A program made the translations under genes and the position numbers. Below the pieces are notes generated by a model that was not told where the DNA came from, did not search any database, and saw only the letters and a program-made list of their open reading frames with translations. From Scortum barcoo (Eukaryota; Chordata; Actinopteri; Centrarchiformes; Terapontidae): a DNA stretch of 64,000 nucleotides. The DNA lies in assembly GCA_023238725.1 (NCBI GenBank), contig CM041553.1:21572001-21636000 (forward strand). The letters are read 5' to 3'. Of this stretch, positions 1 to 11,600 are shown one piece after another (the stretch's first letter is position 1; each line of letters opens with the position of its first letter).

Positions 1-65
1 TCCAAGTGTCAGACTTTGACAAAACTGGACAATGGACAAAAACATGTGCTGTGAGTGTGCTGCAC

Positions 66-207
66 CTTTTTGATCTCACTGATGAAGGTGTCTATGAGAT
101 GTTTGACTTGTGGGGCCTTGGCTGAGAACAGGATCAGTTTCTCATTGGTCAGATTGAACTCCAGCATATTCTCAGAGGGAATGGTTACAAACAGTATGTC
201 TGCATAT
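66..207 (-). CDS. myo15a: myo15a coding exon 56: FERM F3-like, last exon in the window
   Basis: Encodes YADILFVTIPSENMLEFNLT then NEKLILFSAKAPQVKHLIDT and FISEIKK, close to human FADILFVTMPSQNMLEFNLA. Phase 0 out at donor GTGCAG. The next human residues (DSDYVVAVR, the run-in to SH3) are beyond the window. Confidence 0.96.
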
Positions 208-2638
208 CTGAAAAAAAAATACAGCAAAACGCAAATATGATTAAGTAAAGTGAAAGTCATAAAGTATATGTTCCCAATTAATATATAAAACAAAGCTAGT
301 GAAGTACAAAAATGACTAAATACAGTATTTGAGAATACAAATACAATACTAACTCCATGCTAAACGTACCAAATTTATGATCATATAAATTGCCACGAAA
401 GCAAAGTCAGTGCTCTCTACAATCAATGATGATCCATTGCTTTTATTTTATACTGATTATTGGTTTGAAGAGTTTCCACTCTAATGTGTCATTTCACTGT
501 CAAAGCAGTATAGTTGTTATTATTTTGTGACTGGTATGGATGCAGTTTGTTTATATGTTGCTCATGTTAGAACAAAAACTGTTCCATGACAAATATATTG
601 GCTGAAATTAGCTTCTTCAAGATATAGCAGTAAGCTCATAAGTAACATGACAATGATATCCAGTATTGGTTAGGCGAGACACACAAATAATCTTCTCTTG
701 AACAATAAAAAATATGCATCTGGCTCAAACAAAATAAAAGAGAGGACATACGTGTAGGATTGTAGCACTCTGAAGTAGTCAGGAACCGCAGCGCTGCTTT
801 TTACTGTCTTCAACAGCTTAATGCCACTGTGGGACACTGACAACACTTGCACACCTGTTCCTACACTACCCTGCACACACACACACACATAAACACAGAG
901 AGGTTTAATAAAAATGAAAATAAAACACCCAGTAATTATTATCCTCAGAGGATTAACCGGCCCCACCGACGCAGGGAACAGACGGGAGAAGTAGATTTCC
1001 CAGGTTTCCCTGGCTGCCGTGACAATTGTTTTCTTCACATGCTCCTTCCACTGGATCCATATTTTGTTCAACCCCGTGTTTAGCTGTTATTCACACAAAC
1101 AGACACATGAACTCATGAATGTCAAAGAGACGTGTTTGGATTAGAGCAAACTGCCTAAAAAATGTCCGCAGGAAGAACAGACAGACTACCGAAAAGAGCT
1201 TTCATTTTCTGCCTTTCATCCCGGGTGATGCGAACACACGCCTCTGACAGAGTGTCGTTCACTATCTGCAAGAGAGAACAGAGGGGAGCAGGGGAGGAAA
1301 GAGGAGAAGTAATGTTAGAGATTATTTAGTTAGGTCTTTCTATGATTTTTCTATTGTCAGGTAAAAAATATGGAGCACAGCTGGTGAGAGCCAAATAGTT
1401 TCATGAATTTACAAGAGCTTTGCATGCATCTGTTGGTGTTATATCCATATATCTCTTAAGTTACCTGTTTGAAAATGAGGTCCAGCACCATGGGATTGTT
1501 GAAGCTGTCTTTGGGATAAAAAACCTGTAAAAGAAACAGAAAATACTCACTAAAGAATAGAAAATATTTTGACAGTGGAACATGGTGTTTGGTTGTGTGT
1601 TTGTATTTTTGTGCATGTACACACCTCTTTCCTGAGGTACAGCCTCCAGGGAACATTGGTGTAGGTATAGTGCTCCTCATTGGTCCTCTGATGAAGCTGT
1701 GTCTGGATGGTCTCCGTCTCTACAGGAAGCTCCCGAGAAACTGCACCAAAAGTCACGTTACATTTTATTTTCACGTTTATTCCGTGCCTTTATTTTGACA
1801 GAACAGTGTGAAGTAAGCATGTAAATGATCTGTTGCTGTCTGGGACAACTGTTACACAGGAGACTGAAGAGCATTTTACTGACTACCTGATATTTTTCTG
1901 ATCTTGTTTACAGAAATGCTTTACGGTTAAGTGCCCACAAGATGACAGCACAGGCGTGTTTTCACAATCGACATACAGGGAGGGTCACACGGCGCTTTGC
2001 CACCTTCCTGCTGTGAGTGTCAGTATGTCCCTGTTTATCTGCCCCTCTGTACCCCTGACCTTGTCTGGAACATGCTAATTGTTAGTAAATAGGATGTTTT
2101 TGCCAGTGGTGATTTAAGTAAGTAAGTAAATGAGATGAACTGTCATTTCAGTCAATATCAAAGCAGGATTTGTGTTGAATAATGTAAGAGGTTACTGATG
2201 AGTGGCCCAGCAACCCTCTCTTTTTGTTTGCTCCTGCTTTTAGTGCAGGAATAGCTAATCAACCATCTGCAGGTTTTTGTTTTGCTGAAAGACATGAAAT
2301 CTCACCAGAACCGGGAAGCTCCACAGCACGCCTTGAAATCTGCAAAGTGGTGCAGCCTTGTGTGTATTGGGTTATGTGAGTGAGTGTAAACTTTGAGTGA
2401 GTGTGAGTACCTGGAGGAGGTATGGGGAGAGGTCGATCAGGTGCTCTCGTCTTTGTGCTCTTGGTGGGTTTAAATCCTGCCTCTTTCATTGCAGACGCAG
2501 ATGGTGAAGGAGCAACAGGACGTTTGGGCTGGACAGACACAAAAAACATCCCCTACATGACTGATTTCAAACATGGTCTAATGTGCATGTCCATTCTTGT
2601 AAGGACTACTTTCATCCTGTGACTGGGTATTCCAGCAG

Positions 2639-2674
<36 letters not shown>

Positions 2675-5600
2675 GTGGAGCAGGAGGGTTGTCCATCTGG
2701 GGTTTGAGGATCTGTAAAGCCTCATCGCGAGGGTTTTGCTTCTTCTTAAACTTCCCCTCTGGGCTCCTAAATACATCCACAGTGATAACATCAAATATTA
2801 CAGTTTGCAGGATTTTTCAGCTACAAATGTAGTGTATTGCATAATCTGTGTGTTTGTGCATATTGTGTGTAAATACACTCATTCTGGTGCTCTGTGCGCA
2901 CTGCGAGCACGAACGTCCCAGTCAGTATGTGTTTGTGGTTTGTTGTAGTCTGGGCTTTACAGTGTGCATAGTTAATTCTGTGACTGAAGATAGCATCAAC
3001 TGCTGTGCTGTATTTACAAGAAAAGATCCTTCAGTCCAAAACTGTGATCATTGTGTGTGTGTGGGCTTATGTGTGTATGTGTGTGACCTCACCTCTTGCC
3101 TGGTGGCAACGGGCCTGGCGGTGGAGGTGGGGAGTTGTACCTTTTGATGATTTCTTTAAAAATAATATAAATCGTGTGAGAAATATGTAGATGATCATTG
3201 TTTCAAATCCAAACACAAACTAATGTGTCTGTAGAAATCAAAAAATAAATTACTTTATCAAGTACAGGATCATCATTCAGTCATGCTGCATAAACCTGAT
3301 TAAAAAGACAAAGCAACATTTTTCAGCTTTCAAACTCAGATACCTTGTATATCTTGGCTGGGGACGACGTGATCTGAGGACCGAGCTGAGTACTTCACCA
3401 CCTCTCCAGCAGGGGGCGGTGGAGACGTCACCACTGGGGCTACAACACACAACAGAACAGAAAACACAGGCCAGGGAGGAGTTATATTCTCCTGTGTAAA
3501 GCTCTCTAAAATAAGAGTTTTAGTTAAAGGAACTTCCTCTCTTCCTGTTTCCTGCTTGCTCACTCTCTCATGTTTTCTTTCTTTCTCTCTCTTACCAAAC
3601 TTTCTGGCTGGTTTGTCCTTATCTATGGGGATGCCTGGAGCCTTCCTCCGAGGGACGCTGTCCTTACCTGACTGAACCTGAAAAAGCCACACAGAGCAGA
3701 GAGTTTGCACTCAAGGCTTTGCAGACATTATATGTAGTCTCTTGTCATTTGGTTTTAGTCAGGATAATGTCAGGGCAAAGAAAAAGTACATTGTACAGTA
3801 CAAGCACGCATTTAGTTAGAAATGTGAAATAAAACCTGTGGAGGTGATAATCTGCATCCGGCAAGACTATTTTTTATCTTGTCAGCATTCTTGTCAGGTT
3901 GTTGTGGTGTTTTGTTTGTTCGGTTCATGTTGCACTGAACTGCATCCTAATGTTCCTATGTATTGTAATGTAACTAAAACTTTTAAAAAATGCAAATAAA
4001 ATGTATGTGCCACAGTCTAAAACAAAACTGGATTGTGGCTCGAAATATGACAACATCATACAAAGATGAAATATTTAATTATTGCTCCGTATAAGAGAAA
4101 TTACATCACCAGACCTTTTATATTGCAGACAGAGATTAAGATATGAGAACAAAAGAAAAGGTACACCAGACTCAGCAGCAGCTGTAAGAGCCACATGTGC
4201 ATCTCCCATCACTTCCATTTAACTTCTGTTGAGAGATTTTTGAGGGATTTCCTTTTCCATCCCATTGGCCCGATTTGAAACTTATACATAACGTATACAT
4301 TTTTTAACAATTTTAGTGATGTCTGTAATGATCACTGAAGCTGTGCCTCGTCTGGTTACATTATTTTATTACTTTTGTTTGTCTGGTTATGTGTTTGTCC
4401 TTTTGATTTGCCTGGCTGTGTTTGTTGATCTTTTTCTCCACTCAGGTCTCTCTCGTAAACAGCATCTGGATCTCGATGAGCCTACCTGATTAAACACTGT
4501 TTGTACTTTCATTTTCAAGCACACTTGCCTTCCCCTGAGTCATAAAAATGAGTGTTTCTTATTTTGAATCTTCTGCAGGTATTGCTCTTTTTTCCACAAC
4601 CGGCTTTTGTGCATCATCAATATTCTCATTTTTATTACTCACTCTTTCCATAAAAGAAAACTCAATTTGTGCATGTTATTCTTCCAGGGAAAGCATTGCT
4701 TGTTGTTGCTGAGTTCACAACATCGTTCATGAATTAAAAAGCACTGAATCGTTATATAATATGTCATTTTGGACTGTTACCACACACGTCACAGATTTAC
4801 TGACCTGAGCAGCTGCGTTGGCTTTAGGCTGTGCTGGCTCAGTTTTGTTAGCTTTGGTGGAGTTCAGCTGAGTGTTATGAGTGTGGTGGGGGGCCTGAGG
4901 CTGAGCTGCGGGCTGAGTCTGGGGCTCAGCAGGAGGCCGAGCTTGAGGTTGCGATGAAGTTTGCTTCCTGTTGAGAGGCGGGAGGATAAGGGCTGGGCGG
5001 GATGTTTGCAGCAGTGAAGGGAGTGGGGCTGAAGTTAGCATAAGGGCTGGGCGGGATGTTAGCGTAGGGACTCGGGGGTATGACGGCGTAGAGGCTGGCG
5101 GGGCCGTACGGGCTGGGAGGGTGGTGGAGCAGAGGGCTCATGGGAGGGCTTGTGATCGGGGAGGTGGGGGGGCTTGTCACTGGGCTGCCCACCATGGCCA
5201 TGGCCTGCATGGTCATCTGCTGGGCCTGAGGAACAAAAAGACGACGCATTAATTCCAAAACAAGTGCGCTGGAACAAATAAACAGACACAGATCCAGGCG
5301 GCGGGTTTACCATGATGACGGCCTGCTGGTTCATGATAGCCTGCTGCTGCTGGGCCAAAACAGCCTGCTGGGCATCTGGAGGAGGAGAGGAGGTGGAACA
5401 CAGTAAACACGATGGAGGCATGAAAATTATGTTTGATGGATTTTTTATTCCCCCTCATATTTCTCTTCACACTTGATACGAACCAGGTGTTACAGGTGCC
5501 ACTGCAGCAACAGGAGGCGACATCACGCCTCCCACAGGAAGGACTCTCACAGCTGTGGACACACAAACACACACATCGAATGTCTGTCAGATTTTCACTG

Positions 5601-8600
5601 TGTTTGTTTTATTACACTTGCTGATGATTTATTGAGGTTCTTCTAGTGTGTGAGTGTGTCTATGGCTCTGTCAGAAATACCATATTGACTATATAGTGCA
5701 TGATATCTACAACCCCTTATTTTATCTGTGTGCCTGAATTGAATAAAACCCATAAAACTTTTTATATATTGAAACAAAACAGTAGTTCATCTGTACACTG
5801 TGTTTTTGACTGACCCCCAGGTGGAGGCGGGGGGCCGGTTGACCGCCCTTGCTCTTGCCACCCTCCTCCAACTCCCCCAGCCCCCTTCATCCTGCTGGTC
5901 AGTCCTGCAGCCGATTCTACTTCCTGTGAGGGCAGACAGACATCAAATTACAACACGAATGCATAAGAAAACACTTGAGCCACAATGAGTCAATTAATCG
6001 ATTAGTTGGCAATGATGCCGTCTGTTTTGAAAATCAATTAATCAGTTTGTGATATTTTTTTCAGAAAAAGTGTCAAAATTCTCTGATTTCAGCTTCTTAA
6101 ATGTGAATATTTTCTGGTTTCTTCGGCCTTCTATGACAGCAAAGGATTCAGCGATAAACATTTTTCACTATTTTTTTTTAATTTATGGACCAAACAACTA
6201 ATAGTTTAAGAGGGAAAATTACTGACATATTAATCAATAAATGAAAATAATTAGTTAGTTAGTTGCAGCCAACAAAAACACAAAGGCAACATGGAGTAAC
6301 AATATATTGGTACTCTTACTCTTGCTTAGTCTTTGATAGTTTTTTACTTAAATAATATTTTATTTAGGCAAAGTTATTGTACAATATATGATTTGCAGAA
6401 AAAAACATATGTATCTCCTTTAAAGTAAGGTATCAAAAAAGAATTATTTTGGTATCAGGTCTAAAACTCAATTCGTAAAAATTTCATATGATACCCAGCC
6501 CTACCTCTGACAGGTGTTTAGCTTTCTGCTTCACATGGAACGGCAGCTGTATTCAAACTGGATTTACTGCAGTTATAATAGACTTTAATGGAAAACCAGA
6601 GTCTCAACCAAAACAAATCACTCAAGCAGCAGAATTTACTTCCCGACAGCTGATCTGTATGTTTAATAAAGTCCAAATAACTGCGTCTAAGCTAACAAAC
6701 TACTAAATATAATGTATTTAGTGGAGATTGGAGGACATACTACACATCAATGATGGAGCGTTGATTATGCTGCAGGTTTTTACAGCTGTTTTGTCACATT
6801 TTGACTCTGGTTCTCCATCATCATCTATTGCAGCTGTTGGGAATCCAAGCTGCTGTCTTAAGTAAAAGAGCAAACCACAGACTTTTCAGAGCCTTTTAAG
6901 CAAACAGCTGAAGAATTTTATGCTAAAAGAAAGATTTCTAGCGAGGTATTTCTTTAATTGCTGCGTTTGTTAGTATTGATATCAGCAGATGTACTAGAGA
7001 GACCGACAGAGAGCGTTAGAATAATATATTGATAATATTTGTGTAATCAGAGCTCTTTTTGAATGTCAGATGGGAGGAATCCCCCTCTTATGTGTGCCAC
7101 CCTTCCATCAGAAATTAGCCACTGACCCATAAATCCACAGGATTGTGTGTGTTTGTAGGCCATGTCTCATTAAATAGTAAGCCCTTCATTTGCCAGAGTG
7201 TCAGTTCCTCGTAAGCAGATCCTCGCGTTGCCTGGGTGGGAAATCACCGTGGCGATCTAGTGGCTGTGACAGTTACGGTAACTGGGTAACGTAATAGGTT
7301 GCTGGGCGGGAGAGGTCTGTAGAACACATCTGATACATGCTAATTCCTGTCAGCCACATCCGATAGCACGGCTAACATTCACCACATCGCCGTCCCAGCT
7401 GAAGACTGATAGATCCAACATGGCCAGCATTCACTGCACCACTGCCCTGACTAAATACATATGGATTTAACTCAATCAGCAAACTTCAGATATTACTATA
7501 TTCACATTACATATGTATGCTGAGTCTCTGGATTACAGATAAAGCATCTTGTGTGGAAATGATGGCTCAACTCAACAAGTATTATTCCATTTGAGGCTTT
7601 CTCTTCAGCTCTAAAGGACAAACCTTTCTTATTTTTATAAACTCTGAGATGTGTACTTGAATTAAATGGGATTAAAAGGGATTAGCCTGCAAAAAGTACA
7701 CATATCTGTCAAAATCTCTTCATTTGTTTAGAAACCTTTAATTTATTCTATTAATGTAGTATTAGTATTTGTTTTTTATACAAACATGTTTTTTTCTCCT
7801 CCCCTTGCATTTATGTATTTATTCCTATTCAAGAAAAATAAAAATGTGCAAGAAAACAAGAGGCAAGTGGGATATAAGGCTTCCCACACTCATGATGACG
7901 TAGGTTCACTTCACAGCTGTACATAGTTGACAGAGGAATCCCCCCTGAGGATTGTCAGAGTGAGCAAATTATGTAACTTACTCCGGCTCCGTCAGACAGC
8001 ACAGGGTCAAACAGGCTGTCGAGATAACGATCCATCCCTCTCTGAGGCTCCACGTCTGTGAGAGGAGAGGACAGCAGGGCACGTCATGGTCTGCTGTGAC
8101 CAGTATCAGTGTGTGTGTGAGCGTTCATATGTTTGCTTCAGTTCTTACCTTGCCCATCAGAGCCAGGAATGGACGAAGATATGACATCATCATTCATGCC
8201 GAACCCACCACCCAACAGGCTTCTGTAAAACAATAAGAAAAAAACTATTCAAATAATTACAGCCTCTTTATCAGCACCTCAAACTAGCAGTGGTGGTAAA
8301 AATGCTCGAAACCTTTATCCTATTTTATATAGTTAGGTAATTTAGTTCAGTGGGGTCAGGTCTCTTCCACAGGGTCAGAGGAAAAACTTAAGATAAGATA
8401 AGATCCTTTATTGATCCCACGGTGGGGAAAGAAAAAGAAAGAAACAGTATTTATATACACAGCCTCACCCAGTTAGATGTGCAGTGGTGAGGTGTTATTG
8501 CAAAGGTGAATATTGATATGTAGAAGATATGAATTAACTGTATTAGTAAATGAGTGGAATGAAAAAAGACCATAAAGTGCATAGCTAGGACATCAGTAAA

Positions 8601-11600
8601 CATCAGTGCAATGATGAAACATCAGTAAACATCAGTCCTACTGTGATATGAAAATATTTGTTGCAATAACAGAATTACTTGAGGGGTTGTGAGAAGATTA
8701 ATGGGGGAAGAATTGAGGAGATAAAAGTTCTGCTACACAATATTATTGGATTGTTTCTTTTATATTTGAATCATTGAATAATTTCACCTTTTTACTCCTC
8801 AAACAGCTATTAAAATGTAATCTGACATAGACATCTGAAATATGTGACAGGAGGCTCCAAGTACACACTGCATTTTGTAAGGAGTTTTGTATTTTATTTC
8901 ACAACCTTAATATATGTAACTGTCTATATAACTGTCCTTAAACACATTAATTGGATAAATGTACCACTCAAATCTTTCTGAGGCATGATTGATTTCATGA
9001 TCTGTGTGTGTGTGTGTGTGTGTGTGTGATCGTGTGTGTGCCTCACATGCTGGCATTGGGTCGCACTCTGGTTGGTTCCTGTGCTGAGATGATGAAGTAG
9101 CTGCTGTGTTTGGGAAAGTCCAGCAGGGAGCTCCAGGTCCGACATCAGATCCAGAACATAGTCTGAGCCCTCCAGCTCCACCCACTGAGCCGGCTCCTTC
9201 AGCAGCACCGACCAGCCCCGACGGCCCTCCACCACACCCCTGCACACAACCACACACAAATAAACACACACATACATACAAATACAGTAATTTTGAAACT
9301 TTTCCTTGCAACTCAATTCATATATTTGATACTTATGTTTTACAGTAACATGATACCTGTGTTGTAAGATGTCTTTGGCCATTTCCTCTCCTGTTGTCCA
9401 GGAGTGCAAAGGACACAGGAAGGACACGCCTGAGGAGCAAAGACAAACTGTAAAATAGCTTCTGACATGGAGTAATTACTCAACAAAAACAACAACTGTG
9501 AGATGATGTATGTTTTTTCACCTTGTAATGCCTTAAGAGCCATTTCAATTAGATTATGAAATAATTCTTCAAATTTGTCAGTAAAACAAAGTTCCTAGCA
9601 ACCTCCCCTGTGTGTCTATGAAGATTTACGCAGACACCAGCACCAACAAACAGACACAAACACAGGCAGTGAACCAGAGCGAGTATCAGGTGTTGTCTAA
9701 TCCTCAGTAGACTTGCCAAAGGGCTAGCGGACAGATTAGCTGGATGAGAGGAGGAAATGAGAGAGAGACAGATAACTCAGTCGTGCTGAATAGTGCACTC
9801 ACTGACTGCACTCAGGTAAAAAAACAAAGAACAAAACAGGAAGATGAGGATAGGTCAAGGTCACCAGTTTTCTCTGTTGCAGAAGTGTAAAAAATTACAT
9901 ACAACCATTGCGTGTTGTGCAATTATCAGTACATTTACAAATTTGTTTTATTTTATTGAACCTTTTTAACTAGGAAATGTCTTGAGATACAATATGTCTT
10001 TTACAAGAGTGCCTTGGCTAAAATGGCAGCATATGATGCTTGCGTTGGTGATTGCAGATGCAGCAGGTGGCCCAGTGCTTTGCTTATGGGCACTTCACTG
10101 CAGATGCTGAGCGAAGAGACCACTTCGCTTTCCCATTTCTTTCCATCCAAACCTTTGCGACTAGTTCTGAATATAAATTCAGTTAAAATGATCACTTGGC
10201 TGCATGTGTTATGTGTGTGTGTGTGTTCTCACCATCGAAGCAGTGTATGTGCAGAACAGTTTGAGCTCTCTTGCGATTGGCGGTCCACTCTAGTAGGCAG
10301 GGTGGGTACGTCCGGACATACTCTGGCCCGACATTCAACCGCTGCAGGGCCTGAAGCAGACGGTGCTGACACACACAGTCGTAGCCCTCTGGTCCATAGT
10401 CAGAGATGAACCTACAACAGCAACAACATCAAGACGGATGTCAACTGCACCTTGCAAAAAAATGTGCAGAATGACTGCAAAAATAATCTACAAAGATCTA
10501 CAAAGCGTGCACAGGAAAGCAGGTGATAAATATACAGTATAATTACATACAGAGACACCGTCATTGCTCTTTATTGTTTACAAACATATTTCATTTGACT
10601 GTGTTTCTTACTTTAGCAGGTACTTGGCCAGCCTTTGAGAGGGCAGGAAGGCAGAAAGACAGGAGGAGAGCAGGAGCCAGCCACGCTCTGAGTTCAAAAT
10701 GTTAGGATTCCTCCACACCTGATGGAGGAGAGGAGCAAATGAAAGCAAAGAGGTAATGTACAATAAAAGTGAAAAGAAACAATTGTAAAGAGGAGATCTG
10801 GATAAACAAACCTCACCTGATTGGCCACCTGAACCAGGATCTCATCTCGGAGGCTAGGGTTGGCAAGTCCTCTCTGGATGATGTAGTTCCCAAACAGATT
10901 CTCCTGAGCCCCATTCAAGTTAGGATCACCCATAAATCTTAGTATCTGCAAAAGCAAAGATGTTCACAACACATACTGTCACTTCACAAATCAAATTATA
11001 CCTACAACAGTTGTAATGTTTTCCTAAAGGTCTCAGCTTTTCACATTATGCTGACAACTTACAATTTGCAGATATGTCTTACTGTACGAACAGTCTTAAT
11101 TATTTTATATGTTTGCATATTCAGTAAGAAATATATATGTCTATACAATGTATATTAGAAAAAAACAAGGATCCGACCTGTAAATTTCATATGAATCAAG
11201 TTGCTGTTATGTTGTAAAAACACATACTGTCCCAAATAAGTCTGTTAAATATCAGCAAAGACTAAAGGACATTGTTTATTTGTCTGAGTTCAATTTCCTG
11301 ACATGACGCTGTTTAGCAGCTGACTTGGATCATGCAGTTTACCAGAGTGAAAACGTTCAGGGCTCCTTGTTTTAGCTCCTCATCCAGTCGAATCAGAGAA
11401 TTGTCCAGTGGGGCTGTCAGCATCCCAAACAACGGCTCCTGCAACGCAAAACATATGTAATGGCTATTAATGGTTACATGGATGGAGCGCTGCAGCAACA
11501 CTGTCCTGGGTCCACTGAAGTTCACCGGGGTTGGTTCATGTTTCATTCATGTGTTGTGTAGATAGTGTGTTTTCTATGCGTGCATGTGTGTGTTTACCCT

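Larger units (their letters stand above)
5924..7981 (-). other. 2-kb intron with teleost repeats
   Basis: Contains two interspersed-repeat segments (listed separately). The rest, about 6,510-7,981, has no recognised feature. Confidence 0.75.
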
